Assembly (NCBI GenBank): GCA_963826055.1 | Contig: CAWGVO010000009.1 | Location: 124,001-188,000, forward strand | Origin: JBBDMC01 sp963826055 | GTDB taxonomy: Bacteria; Pseudomonadota; Alphaproteobacteria; Rhizobiales; Kaistiaceae | Length of the DNA: 64,000 bases | Reading direction: 5' to 3' | Shown here: positions 18,495-27,281 of the stretch, in pieces | Position numbering within the stretch: position 1 is the first letter of the stretch | Layout: every line of letters starts with the position of its first letter | Made by a program: the position numbers and the translations under genes | Notes under the pieces: generated by a model | The model's input: the letters and a program-made list of their open reading frames with translations, nothing else | Database searches by the model: none | What the model was told of the DNA's origin: nothing

Positions 18495-18528
18495 ACCCGG
18501 CCCCCTTCCGCGAGGGAACCGGCCGGGT
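18495..18528. terminator. Probable bidirectional terminator hairpin
   Basis: The arms ACCCGGCC and GGCCGGGT pair perfectly, with a further internal CCCT/AGGG stem, exactly between the convergent hydratase-like gene and the TAXI-binding-protein gene. There is no strong T-run, but position and symmetry support use on both strands. Confidence 0.55.
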
Positions 18529-18561
18529 CGACAGGTTCGCTGCCGCACCCGGCCAGAGTGG

Positions 18562-19548
18562 TCATTTGGGACCTAGGCCCTTCTCCTTCACGTACGCCAG
18601 CCAGCCTTGGTGCCGCGGCACCAGCGTTTCGCTGAAGTTCAGCGGGTTGTCGGCCGACAGGAAAGAGATCAACGGCAGCGCGTCAGACATTTCCTTGCCG
18701 TGGGCGAAGAGCACGTCCGACATCTCGGCGATTGCCGAGTCGCTCAGTGATGTGTTCGCCACGATGACGACCTCGGTCGCCATGACCGGCACGGCGTCCG
18801 GCTGGCCGCGGAACATGCCGGCCGGCAGGTCGACGCCGACGAATGCCTTGTTCTCGGCGTTCACCTTGGCCTGAACGTCAGCCGGCACCGGCAGGAAGCG
18901 GACATCCATCTGGTTCGAGGCCGGCAGCGCACTGCCGCTGCCGGGACCGCCGAAGAAGGACGCGATGTCGAGCTTGCGGTCCTGCAGGGCACTGACCTGT
19001 TCGTTGAACGTCATGAACTGCCCCTTGTAGTCGCTGTCCTCGAGACCGGCGGCCTTCAGCGCGGCGCTGGTAATCAGCTGGCAGGCCGAACCACGGGGAC
19101 AGAGTCCGACGGTTTTCCCTTTTGCGTCGGCGAGCGAAGTGATGCCGGAGTCCGCCCGCGTGACGAATTCCTGATAGTTGGGAAACCCTCCCCAGAGCAC
19201 GCGCAACGTGTCGCCGCCGCTCACGCCCTTGAAAAGACCCTCACCCTTCGAGGCCGGCAGGATGTCCGCGTAGGTCACGAACCCGATCTGGGCCTCATTG
19301 CGCATGACGTGCGCCGTTATCTCGATCGAACTCGTCAGCGGCAGCACCTCCACTTCCACCTTGTCGCTGTACTTGTTGACCGTTTGGGCGATTGCGTTTC
19401 CGATGAAATACGAGCTCCCGCCGGTGCCGCCGGTTCCGATGACAACCCGCTCCTGTGCGGACGCCGGGTCCGACGCCGCAAGGCCCGCGGCAATCATGAC
19501 CGCGGCGGCGGCAGTTCCTCGCGTCCATCGTTTCGAACTGAAAATCAT
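18562..19548 (-). CDS. TAXI-family TRAP transporter solute-binding protein
   Basis: Periplasmic binding protein of a TAXI-type TRAP importer. An N-terminal signal (SSKRWTRGTAAAAVMIAAGL, ending ASAQ) precedes the TAXI hallmark VIGTGGTGGSSYFIGNAIAQ. Later features such as TSSIEITAHVMRNEAQIGFV and GKTVGLCPRGSACQLI fit the family; the mature protein is ~300 residues. The ATG at 19548 is chosen because GGAGG lies 7-11 bases before it; two earlier in-frame ATGs overlap or nearly overlap the permease stop. It is the distal gene of a two-gene operon controlled from the 21.5 kb divergent promoter region. The ligand is unknown; TAXI systems usually carry organic acids. Confidence 0.9.
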   Translation of the reverse strand: MIFSSKRWTRGTAAAAVMIAAGLAASDPASAQERVVIGTGGTGGSSYFIGNAIAQTVNKYSDKVEVEVLPLTSSIEITAHVMRNEAQIGFVTYADILPASKGEGLFKGVSGGDTLRVLWGGFPNYQEFVTRADSGITSLADAKGKTVGLCPRGSACQLITSAALKAAGLEDSDYKGQFMTFNEQVSALQDRKLDIASFFGGPGSGSALPASNQMDVRFLPVPADVQAKVNAENKAFVGVDLPAGMFRGQPDAVPVMATEVVIVANTSLSDSAIAEMSDVLFAHGKEMSDALPLISFLSADNPLNFSETLVPRHQGWLAYVKEKGLGPK

Positions 19549-19580
19549 GGTCCATTTCCCTCCTTGCATGTTTCTTCCTT

Positions 19581-21452
19581 TCATTTGTTCCCGATCTGGT
19601 TTTCGGATGCAGTCTCGACCGGCCGGCTGATGACCCAGCGAGCGCTCGCGGCCACTATGAGCAACACCAGCCCGGCGATGTCGCTCAGATAGCCGGGAAA
19701 CAACGCCAGCAGCGCCGCGGCGGCAAAGACAGCCCGCCACGGCAGCGAAAGTTTTCCGAACAGGTAGCCGAAGATGCTGACGGTGCCCGCTATCGCCAGC
19801 ACCAACGTGGCGACGATATCGGCGACGTCGCCAGTCATGTCTTTCTGCAAAAGGATGCCGCCGCGGTAGACGAACATGAACGGCTGTATGAACATCAGAA
19901 ACGCCAGCCGGACTGCCTCCCGGCCGGACTTCCAGATGTCGCTGCCGGCAATCGACGATGCGGCGATGACCGCCATCGCCACCGGCGGCGTGATCACGGC
20001 AAGCACGCCGTAGTAAAAAATGAACATGTGCGCCGCCAGCACCGGCACGCCGAGCTGAACCAGCACCGGGGCGACGGTCACGACAAGGATGATGTAGACC
20101 GAGATCGTCGGCAGCCCCATGCCGAGGACGATCGACGTGACCATCGTCAGCACCAGAGCGATCAGCAGGTTTCCACCCGACAGGTTGATGATCCCGGAGA
20201 TGATCCACTGCCCGAGGCCGGTGAGAGTGAGGGTGCCGACCACGATGCCCGCCGCGCCGCAGACCGCGGCGATCGATACGGTGCGTTCAGTCGCTTCCTC
20301 GAGACTGTCCATCGCCGCACCGACCGAGAATCGGGTGCTGCGGCGCAGATTTGCGAACAGAAGCACCGACACGGTCGCCACTGCCGCCGCCATGGCGGGC
20401 GTTGTCGCAAACACGGCTATGCTCAGGATCAGCACGGCGATCGGCAAAAGCAGATGGGCACTGCCGAGTTGGGCTCGCCAGCTGGGCATCGACCCGAACA
20501 CGTCAGCTTGCGAAGGGAGCTGAAGGCTCCAGATGTGCACGGCGCCGTAGAGGGAGCAGTAGAAGAATATCGTCGGGACAATAGCCGCGAGAGCGATCGT
20601 CAGATACGGAATGCCGAGAACCTCGGCCATGAGAAAGGCCGCCGCTCCCATCACCGGTGGCGCCAGTTGCGAGCCGGTTGAGGCGACTGCCTCGATCGCC
20701 GCGGCCCGAGCCGGCGAGAACCCGATGCGTTTCATCAACGGTATGGTGATCGTGCCGTCGGCCATGACGTTGGCCACCGCGGCGCCCGTGATGGTGCCGA
20801 AGGCGGCGCTGGAGACGACGGCCACCTTGGCCGGGCCGCCCTTGGCACGACCGACCAGCTTGGTGGCCAGCGTCGTGATCGCGCTGCCGGCGCCCGAGCG
20901 CTCCAATATCGCGCTGAACAGCATGAACACGAAGACGACGGTGACGCAGACGTAGAGCGGCACGCCGAAGATGCCCTCGGTCGACAGGAACATGTGGCGC
21001 ACGACCTGAACGACCTTCAGCTTTCCGTCTGAGACGAGCCATCCGAGATAGGCCAGACATGCCACCGGCAGCAGCGTTATGGCGGCCCCGGCAAAGCGCC
21101 ACGAGGCGTAGATGACCACCGCGATGGCCGTCAGCCCCACCGCGGCGTCGAGCGGGCTCGGGCCGAAGATGGCAATGGTTTCTTCCCGGTAGTAGGCGGC
21201 GCCTGCGTAGACGCCGGCACCAAGCGCCAACACCGCCACGGCCACGTCGATCAGCCCCGCGACGCCTCGCCGACGGTGATGAAGGAAGGCAAAGCCGACG
21301 ACCGTGCCCCAGAAGACCGGCGTCTGAATCTGCCCCGGCACGGTGGCGAACAGCACGACGTAAAGGACGGCAAGCGGCAGCGCGGCGCCGATAGCATAGC
21401 TACCGCCACCCAGGATGGCCTGGGTCGGGCCAAGGGCCCCGAAACTCCTCAC
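19581..21452 (-). CDS. TRAP transporter fused 4TM/12TM permease (TAXI type)
   Basis: A 623-residue inner-membrane protein joining the small (DctQ-like) and large (DctM-like) TRAP permease subunits, the form that works with TAXI binding proteins. There are about 16 hydrophobic segments. DctM-type signatures include GSAITTLATKLVGRAKGGPAKVAV-type loops, FGTITGAAVANVMADG, ATGSQLAPPVMGAAAFL-like (here ASTGSQLAPP) and LGMGLPTISVYI. It would use a sodium or proton gradient. Its promoter overlaps a perfect LacI-type palindrome, so induction by the local LacI regulator is inferred. Confidence 0.9.
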   Translation of the reverse strand: MRSFGALGPTQAILGGGSYAIGAALPLAVLYVVLFATVPGQIQTPVFWGTVVGFAFLHHRRRGVAGLIDVAVAVLALGAGVYAGAAYYREETIAIFGPSPLDAAVGLTAIAVVIYASWRFAGAAITLLPVACLAYLGWLVSDGKLKVVQVVRHMFLSTEGIFGVPLYVCVTVVFVFMLFSAILERSGAGSAITTLATKLVGRAKGGPAKVAVVSSAAFGTITGAAVANVMADGTITIPLMKRIGFSPARAAAIEAVASTGSQLAPPVMGAAAFLMAEVLGIPYLTIALAAIVPTIFFYCSLYGAVHIWSLQLPSQADVFGSMPSWRAQLGSAHLLLPIAVLILSIAVFATTPAMAAAVATVSVLLFANLRRSTRFSVGAAMDSLEEATERTVSIAAVCGAAGIVVGTLTLTGLGQWIISGIINLSGGNLLIALVLTMVTSIVLGMGLPTISVYIILVVTVAPVLVQLGVPVLAAHMFIFYYGVLAVITPPVAMAVIAASSIAGSDIWKSGREAVRLAFLMFIQPFMFVYRGGILLQKDMTGDVADIVATLVLAIAGTVSIFGYLFGKLSLPWRAVFAAAALLALFPGYLSDIAGLVLLIVAASARWVISRPVETASENQIGNK

Positions 21453-21468
21453 TCACCCTCCCAAGCGA

Positions 21469-21497
21469 TTGACACCGCATTCATGAGGAAATATCAG
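21469..21497 (+). promoter_or_regulatory. Sigma-70-like promoter for the SDR at 21561
   Basis: A TTGACA hexamer at 21469-21474 and TATCAG at 21492-21497 are separated by 17 bases. The predicted transcription start falls inside the palindrome at 21501-21514, so a bound repressor would block it. Confidence 0.65.
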
Positions 21498-21499
21498 CT

Positions 21500-21528
21500 A
21501 TGAAACCGGTTTCATTTGCGAATGTCAA
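21500..21528 (-). promoter_or_regulatory. Sigma-70-like promoter for the TRAP transporter operon
   Basis: Read on the minus strand, TTGACA (21523-21528) is followed after 17 bases by TTTCAT (21500-21505), a weaker -10. The LacI-type palindrome occupies the spacer and -10 region. Confidence 0.55.
21501..21514. promoter_or_regulatory. LacI-family operator palindrome TGAAACCGGTTTCA
   Basis: A perfect 14-bp palindrome with central CpG, the classic form of LacI/GalR-family operators. It sits between the divergent TRAP and SDR promoters. The LacI-type gene at 22332-23351 is the obvious candidate to bind it. Confidence 0.8.
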
Positions 21529-21560
21529 ACATATTGTCGGGAAATACGGAGGAGCTGGGC

Positions 21561-22349
21561 GTGGACCGATCGAAACCGCTGCTTGACGACGAGACCGTCG
21601 TTGTCACCGGTGCGTCGTCCGGTATTGGCGCTGCCTGCGCGGCGCTGTTCGCCGGGCAGGGGGCGCGGGTCGTCCTCATCGGCCGGCGCGCGGAACGGTT
21701 GGAAGCCGTGCGCGAAGAAATCGGCGGCGCGTCAATCTGCCTGACCGCCGACGTTCGCGATCCCCAGTCGGTGAAGATGGCGTTTGCCAGGTTGGAGGCG
21801 CCCTTCGATCAGCCCACCGTCCTCGTCAATTCGGCAGGTGTCGCATATGGCCGCGAACCGCTGCAGGCCGGACGGATCGAGGAATGGGACGACGTCATCC
21901 GGACCAACGTCAACGGCGCCATGTACTGCCTCAACGAGGTCGTCCCCGGGATGGTGGCGCGCAATCGCGGCCACGTTTTCAATATCGGTTCGATCGGAGG
22001 CGTCTATCCGCAGCCGGGCGTCGGCATCTATGGTGGCAGCAAAGCGTTCCTCCACCAGATCACGCTCTGCCTGCGCGCGGACCTCGTCGGCACGGCGGTT
22101 CGCGCCACGGTCATAGAACCGGGCACGACCAGGACCGGATTTCATCGGGTCCGGTTTCGCGGTGACGAAAGGCGCGCCGAAGCGGTCTACGAAGGTTACC
22201 AGCCGCTGTCGCCCATGGACGTAGCCGAGTCCGTGCTGTGGTGCTTCAACCAGCCGAAACATGTCAACATCAACATCGTCGAAATAATGCCGACCATGCA
22301 AAGCCACGGTCAGTTCGTAACCCATCGCTCGTCAGGCGGGCAGCCGTAG
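21561..22349 (+). CDS. Short-chain dehydrogenase/reductase
   Basis: A classical SDR of 262 residues using NAD(P)H. The cofactor motif TGASSGIG, the NSAG motif, the catalytic serine in NIGSIGG and the YGGSK active-site pair (Y-x-x-x-K) are present. The arginines after the second strand (IGRRAER) suggest NADP preference. The GTG at 21561 is preferred to upstream TTG/ATG codons because GGAGGAG lies about 8 bases before it. The gene is divergent from the TRAP operon and shares its operator; its 3-prime end overlaps the convergent lacI-type gene by 18 bases. The substrate is unknown. Confidence 0.88.
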   Translation: MDRSKPLLDDETVVVTGASSGIGAACAALFAGQGARVVLIGRRAERLEAVREEIGGASICLTADVRDPQSVKMAFARLEAPFDQPTVLVNSAGVAYGREPLQAGRIEEWDDVIRTNVNGAMYCLNEVVPGMVARNRGHVFNIGSIGGVYPQPGVGIYGGSKAFLHQITLCLRADLVGTAVRATVIEPGTTRTGFHRVRFRGDERRAEAVYEGYQPLSPMDVAESVLWCFNQPKHVNINIVEIMPTMQSHGQFVTHRSSGGQP

Positions 22350-23351
22350 CAATGCGCTGCCCCGCTGGACGATCTTGTAACCGACGTCCTCGATGCGCGG
22401 GACATCCGTGCGGTCGGCCATTCGTTTCAACAGACTCCGGGCGGCGCGGACGCCGAGTTCGTCACCGTCGATCTGCACGGTGGTAAGTCCGGGAGGCAGA
22501 AGGCGACCGAGTTCCTGGCCGCCGAAGCCGACGATGCCGATCTCGTCGGGGATGCGGATGCCGGCATTGAGGCAATGAAGCATCGCTCCCAATGCGAGGA
22601 TGTCGCTCGCGAAGAAGGCCGCCCTCGGCCTTTGAGGGCTGTCGAGAAGCTTCTTGATGGCCGCGGCACCTTGCGCGTAGTCGCCCGGCCACGGCAGCTC
22701 GAGCGTGATCTGCCCATGCTTGCCGGCCTCGCGCATGGCCGCCCTGAACCCGTTGGCACGCTCGTCCGCGTAGTAGGAGGAGCCGGGGACCGTGCCGACG
22801 AAAGCGATAGGGTCATAGCCGGCCCCGGCGAGGGCCCGCGTCATGTCGCGCGCGCCGTTGCGGTTGGAGTAGCCCACCGCAATGTCGATCGTTTCGCGGG
22901 GGAGGCCCAGCGCCTGAACGATTGGAATCTGCAATTCCGCCAGGACTTCCAGGGCCTCCGGCGAGCTGAGTTCGCCGATCACCGCGATGCCGTCTGGCTG
23001 GCGACCGATCAAGGCCAGGGCGGCTTCGGCCTCGCGGTCGCCGGACCGTTCGGTGTTGCCGAGAAGGAGCTGGTACTGCTCCGCTTCCAGCACCCGCGTA
23101 AGGCCGCCGACGGTCTGGCTGACGATAGCGTTGCTGATCGAGGGAACCAGGGCGGCGACGATGCGCGTCCGCCGGGAGGCGAGCGACCGGGCCACGCTGT
23201 TCGGCGTGAATCCAAGGTCGCGGATCGCCTGCGTGACGACGTTGCGTGTTTCGGGACGCACGATGTCAGGAGAATGAATCGTCCGGGAGACAGTCGCCGG
23301 CGATACCCGCGCGCGCCGGGCGACGTCGTACACCGTCGTGCGTTTTGCCAA
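22332..23351 (-). CDS. LacI-family transcriptional regulator (first island)
   Basis: A 339-residue repressor-type regulator. The N-terminal helix-turn-helix with hinge (TTVYDVARRARVSPATVSR, then NSVARSLASRRT) is followed by a sugar-binding-type effector domain (IVAALVPSISNAIVSQTVGG, AAFFASDILALGAMLHC, GIVGFGGQELG). The TTG at 23351 is preferred because GAGG precedes it by 8 bases and the protein then begins just before the helix-turn-helix; an ATG at 23402 is the alternative. It probably controls the TGAAACCGGTTTCA site 0.8 kb away, hence the TRAP transporter and SDR. The effector is likely a pathway sugar acid or organic acid. Confidence 0.9.
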   Translation of the reverse strand: MAKRTTVYDVARRARVSPATVSRTIHSPDIVRPETRNVVTQAIRDLGFTPNSVARSLASRRTRIVAALVPSISNAIVSQTVGGLTRVLEAEQYQLLLGNTERSGDREAEAALALIGRQPDGIAVIGELSSPEALEVLAELQIPIVQALGLPRETIDIAVGYSNRNGARDMTRALAGAGYDPIAFVGTVPGSSYYADERANGFRAAMREAGKHGQITLELPWPGDYAQGAAAIKKLLDSPQRPRAAFFASDILALGAMLHCLNAGIRIPDEIGIVGFGGQELGRLLPPGLTTVQIDGDELGVRAARSLLKRMADRTDVPRIEDVGYKIVQRGSALLRLPA

Positions 23352-23482
23352 TCCCGTTACCTCAGCCGGTCCATCGTTGCGAGGAAGCCCTCGGATTGGC
23401 ACCGCTGGCGGGATCCTCGCTTGCCGGCATTTGCATTCGAGCCCGTGTCGTTGCCCAATTCCGACATTATAGGGGCCGTTGC

Positions 23483-24484
23483 ATGAAAATCTGCATTTAT
23501 GGTGCCGGCGCTGTCGGTGGTCATCTGGCCGCCCGGATCGGCACCACTGGCGCGGATGTGAGCGCCATCGCGCGGGGCGCGCATATGGAGGCGATCCGCC
23601 GCAACGGGATTGTTCTGCTCAGCGGGGAGGAACGGATCGTCACCCGCCTGCGCTGCTCCGCCGATCCGCGAGAACTTGGCACCCAGGACGCCGTCATCGT
23701 TACCGTCAAGGGGCCGGCGCTTCCCGCGATCGTCGATGGGCTGAAGTCGCTCCTCGGCGAGGGCACCATCGTCGTCTACGCGATGAACGGCATCCCCTGG
23801 TGGTACTTCGCCGGCCTCGATGGCCCCCATGCGGACGTCCGCATCCCGTTCCTCGATCCGGGTGGGCGCCTGTGGGATGAGGTCGGGATAGCCCGGACTG
23901 TCGGGTGCGTCGTCGCCTCCGCCAACGAGGTTATCGAGCCGGGCGTCGTTCGCCACCGCCCGCCGCGCAGCCGGTTCACGCTCGGCCGGCCGGATGGGGG
24001 CAGTTCGGACCGGGTTCGCGCCCTTGCCGGGGTGCTGACGGCCGCCGGGCTCGAGGCGCCGGTCACCGCCGACATTCGCTCCGCCATCTGGCGCAAGTTT
24101 CTCACCGGCAATATGGCTGTTTCGGTGCTCGCGGCGCTGACCGGCGCCACCGCCGATGGCATACAGGCCAATCCCGAAACCCAGGCCCTCTGCCAGCGGA
24201 TCGTGCGCGAGGGGTTGGCGGTCGCCAGGGCCCTTGGAACAGAGCTTGCCGACTACGATCCGGTCGTGGCACTCGATCCGCGAAACATCGCTCCGGGAAT
24301 TCGGCCCTCCATGCTGCAGGATCTGGAACTTGGCCGCCCCGTCGAGATCGACAGCTTCGTCACGGCCGTGCAATTCCTGGCCGAACGGGTGGGCGTGGCC
24401 ACCCCGACATTCGATACGGTCGCCGCGATCCTGAAGATGCGGGCGCGGCAGGCAGGCCTGTGGCCGCAGGCAAACGGTTCTTGA
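23483..24484 (+). CDS. Ketopantoate reductase (PanE/ApbA)-family protein
   Basis: A 333-residue NADPH-dependent 2-oxoacid reductase family member. The Rossmann motif is IYGAGAVGGHLAARI at the N-terminus, VTVKGPALP and AMNGIPWW match the family, and the C-terminal helical domain carries the catalytic lysine region WRKFLTGNMAVS. Given the catabolic surroundings (LacI regulator upstream divergent, SDR and enolase-superfamily enzyme downstream), it is more likely a catabolic 2-oxoacid/2-hydroxyacid oxidoreductase than the pantothenate enzyme. The SDR gene begins 29 bases after it, so they are probably cotranscribed. Confidence 0.82.
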   Translation: MKICIYGAGAVGGHLAARIGTTGADVSAIARGAHMEAIRRNGIVLLSGEERIVTRLRCSADPRELGTQDAVIVTVKGPALPAIVDGLKSLLGEGTIVVYAMNGIPWWYFAGLDGPHADVRIPFLDPGGRLWDEVGIARTVGCVVASANEVIEPGVVRHRPPRSRFTLGRPDGGSSDRVRALAGVLTAAGLEAPVTADIRSAIWRKFLTGNMAVSVLAALTGATADGIQANPETQALCQRIVREGLAVARALGTELADYDPVVALDPRNIAPGIRPSMLQDLELGRPVEIDSFVTAVQFLAERVGVATPTFDTVAAILKMRARQAGLWPQANGS

Positions 24485-24513
24485 TCACCAGCGGTTCAGT
24501 TAGCGAGGAAGAA

Positions 24514-25320
24514 ATGACGTCAAAGGGAAGGGTCGCCGGCAAGGTCGTCTTGCTGATGGGTGGTGGATCTGTGGGCGAGGGGATCGGCAACGGTCGTGCC
24601 TCGGCGCTGGTCTATGCGCGCGAGGGCGCCTCGGTGTTCGTGGTCGATCGCAGCCGGGAGGCAGCGGAGGCGACAGCCGGGGCAATCGCCTCCCAAGGCG
24701 GGCGCAGCGCCGTCGGTGTGGGCGATGTCGCCAATGACGACGACGTTGGCCGCCTGGTGCGAGAGTGCCTGGAAGCGTTCGGCCGCATCGATATCCTGCA
24801 CAACAACGTCGCCGTCGTTCTGGTCGGCAGCGTCTCCGAGCTGAGCGAGGAAAGCTGGGACCTCAGCTGCAACGTCAACCTGAAGAGCGTGTTCTTGTCG
24901 TGCCGTCACGTCGTGCCGCACATGAAGGCGCAGAAGTCCGGCGCGATCATCAACATTTCCTCGATCGCCGCCCACCGCTACCTGGGCGTTCCCTACACCG
25001 CCTACTACGCGACCAAGGCCGGCATCGTTCAACTGACGCGCGCCATGGCTGTCGAACTGGCGCCGTTCGGAGTTAGAGCCAACACCATCTTGCCGGGCTT
25101 TATCGACACGCCGCACGTTCACGCCTTCCTGAGGGACCACCTCGGCGCCGGCGACTCCGCTGCCCTGGTGGAAAAGCGCGGCAGCCAAACCCCCATGGGG
25201 CACATGGGAACCGGCTGGGACGTAGCCAACGCGGCGCTGTTCCTGGCGTCGGACGAGGCGGGATATATCACCGCCACTGAACTGATCGTCGACGGCGGCG
25301 TTTCCGCGGTTGCCGCATAG
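24514..25320 (+). CDS. Short-chain dehydrogenase/reductase
   Basis: A 268-residue SDR. The cofactor loop is atypical, GGGSVGEGIGNG instead of TGxxxGIG, a variant seen in some sugar-acid dehydrogenases. NNVAV, the serine in NISSIAA and YYATKAG (Tyr and Lys of the active site) are intact, and FVVDRSRE suggests NAD preference. A good ribosome-binding site GAGGAAG precedes the ATG. It lies between the PanE-like reductase and the enolase-superfamily gene in one plus-strand operon. Confidence 0.87.
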   Translation: MTSKGRVAGKVVLLMGGGSVGEGIGNGRASALVYAREGASVFVVDRSREAAEATAGAIASQGGRSAVGVGDVANDDDVGRLVRECLEAFGRIDILHNNVAVVLVGSVSELSEESWDLSCNVNLKSVFLSCRHVVPHMKAQKSGAIINISSIAAHRYLGVPYTAYYATKAGIVQLTRAMAVELAPFGVRANTILPGFIDTPHVHAFLRDHLGAGDSAALVEKRGSQTPMGHMGTGWDVANAALFLASDEAGYITATELIVDGGVSAVAA

Positions 25321-25333
25321 AGGAGCCACAGTC

Positions 25334-26458
25334 TTGACCGCAAGGATAACCGACGTTCGCACGGCGTTGCTTCGCGTTCCCCTCGACTCGCCCCAGGACT
25401 TGCCGGTCGGGCGCTGGGTGGATCGCCGCAACCTCGTTGTCATCGTGGAAACCTCCGCCGGCATTCGGGGCACCGGAGAGATTTGGATCAACTTCCCGGC
25501 GTGGGGCTGCGAGGACCGCGTTGCGGTAGTGCGCGAGGTGTTGCGTCCGCTGCTTGTTGACGAGCCGCTCGACGACCCCAGACGCCTGTTTCGTCTGATG
25601 ACCGAGAAGACGCGGCCCCTGGCGCGTCGCTGGTACGCCCACGGCCCGGTCAGTCACGCCATCGCCGGCGTCGACATTGCCGTGTGGGACGCCTACGCCC
25701 GTCAGGACAAGGTGCCCCTTCGCGACGCGATCGCCGGACACCCGGTTGGCGCGAGGGTGGAGGTCTACGCCAGTGGAATTGGCCCTGGCCCAGCCGGGCC
25801 GGCGATCGAGCAGGCGATTGCCGACGGTCACACGCGCTTCAAGCCGCGTCTGATCAGCGGCCCCGAAATTGATCGAAGGCAACTCCGCGAGTCGCGCGAG
25901 GCGGCCGGTGACAGGATATTGATGGCCGATCCCGCCGAGACCTACACGTCCCGATCGATCCTGGAGATTTGGCCGGACATTGTCGCGGCTGACGTCGATT
26001 GGCTGGAGGAACCGTTTCCGACCGACGAGCCGGCCATGTACGACGAACTTGCCGGTTGGACGCCGCGCCCCCGGCTGGCGCTGGGAGAGAGCAACTACGG
26101 GTTGGCGGGCCTCAAGGCGATGATCGACCGCTTCAACCCCGGGGTGGTCCAGCCGGATATCACCAAGACCGGCGGCATCAGCGAGGGAATCGAGATCTTG
26201 AAGATGGTCATCGCATCCGGCCGCGAGGTCGTACCCCACATGCTGGGCGGACCGATCGGCTTCGTGGCCAGCGCCAATCTCGTCGCGGCAATCGATCAGG
26301 TGCGGATGGTGGAGATGGATATCGAGCCGTTGGCGACGTTCGGGCCGATGCTCGGCGGCATGCCGGCCATCGTCGAGGGCGCCATCGAACTCCCCGCCGA
26401 TCCCGGACACGGTGCGACTTTCAACGAGAGCGACCTCGGTCAGTGGCTCAGCACATGA
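25334..26458 (+). CDS. Mandelate racemase/muconate lactonising enzyme-family protein
   Basis: A 374-residue enolase-superfamily enzyme, most likely an acid-sugar dehydratase or racemase. Metal ligands are in LMADPAE, WLEEPF and LGESNYG; the C-terminal base is in VVPHMLGGP. The second-strand general base motif, usually K-x-K, reads FKPRL here (Lys then Arg, near residue 168). The TTG at 25334 follows AGGAGCC and is the best start. It sits 13 bases after the SDR and 58 before another SDR, suggesting a dehydratase plus dehydrogenase pathway. The exact substrate cannot be read from sequence. Confidence 0.84.
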   Translation: MTARITDVRTALLRVPLDSPQDLPVGRWVDRRNLVVIVETSAGIRGTGEIWINFPAWGCEDRVAVVREVLRPLLVDEPLDDPRRLFRLMTEKTRPLARRWYAHGPVSHAIAGVDIAVWDAYARQDKVPLRDAIAGHPVGARVEVYASGIGPGPAGPAIEQAIADGHTRFKPRLISGPEIDRRQLRESREAAGDRILMADPAETYTSRSILEIWPDIVAADVDWLEEPFPTDEPAMYDELAGWTPRPRLALGESNYGLAGLKAMIDRFNPGVVQPDITKTGGISEGIEILKMVIASGREVVPHMLGGPIGFVASANLVAAIDQVRMVEMDIEPLATFGPMLGGMPAIVEGAIELPADPGHGATFNESDLGQWLST

Positions 26459-26516
26459 CCTGCCGCCTGACACCCGTGCGCGCTCTTCATCCGACCCTCG
26501 AGCCAGGAGCCTGACG

Positions 26517-27257
26517 GTGAACTGTGAGCTTTTGTCCAACAAAAAGATTCTGGTCACCGCCGCCGGCCAGGGCATAGGGCGCGAGACGGCGAGTTTTCTC
26601 GCCGATTGCGGCGGCGAGGTCATCGCCACCGACAGGGACGCAGGGCTCTTGCGGGGGCTCGCCGACGGCCGGAAGATTTCAACGGCGCCACTCGACGTTA
26701 CCGATACCGCCGCGGTCGATCGGCTTGCCGGGGAAATTGGCCCGATCGATGTGCTGTTGAACGTGGCGGGCATCGTCCATCAGGGGACCATCCTCGACTG
26801 CGACGAACCGGCCTGGGATCTGTCTTTCGACGTCAACATCAAGAGCATGTACCGAACCATCCGGGCCTTCCTGCCCGGCATGCTCGACCGGGGCGGCAGC
26901 ATCATCAACATCTCCTCGGTCGCTTCGAGCATCAAAGGCGTCCCCAACCGTTGCGTCTATGCGGCGACAAAGGCGGCGGTGATCGGCCTGACGAAGGCGG
27001 TGGCGGCCGACTTCGCCTCGCGGCAGGTACGCTGCAACGCGGTGTGTCCGGGAACGATCGTCACGCCTTCATTGCGGGCGCGGATTGACGAGGCACCCGA
27101 TCCCGAGGCAGCGATGCGGTCCTTCATGGCCCGCCATCCGGTTGGTCGCCTGGGCGAGCCGAAGGAGATCGCGGCTTACTGTGCCTATCTTGCGTCCGAC
27201 CTGTCCGCTTTCACGACCGGGACAGCGCTGGTGATCGACGGTGCGATGACCCTGTAA
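26517..27257 (+). CDS. Short-chain dehydrogenase (2-keto-3-deoxy-sugar-acid dehydrogenase type)
   Basis: A 246-residue SDR with TAAGQGIG cofactor motif, NVAGIVH, the serine in NISSVAS and the YAATKAA active-site Tyr/Lys. IATDRDA indicates NAD preference. The pattern resembles 2-keto-3-deoxy-L-fuconate/rhamnonate dehydrogenases, which act after an enolase-superfamily dehydratase, and here it follows exactly such a gene. The GTG at 26517 with CCAGGAGCC upstream is chosen as start. It ends the plus-strand operon and converges on the VOC gene. Confidence 0.84.
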   Translation: MNCELLSNKKILVTAAGQGIGRETASFLADCGGEVIATDRDAGLLRGLADGRKISTAPLDVTDTAAVDRLAGEIGPIDVLLNVAGIVHQGTILDCDEPAWDLSFDVNIKSMYRTIRAFLPGMLDRGGSIINISSVASSIKGVPNRCVYAATKAAVIGLTKAVAADFASRQVRCNAVCPGTIVTPSLRARIDEAPDPEAAMRSFMARHPVGRLGEPKEIAAYCAYLASDLSAFTTGTALVIDGAMTL

Positions 27258-27281
27258 TGTCGCGGCCGGCGCTGTCGCCGG

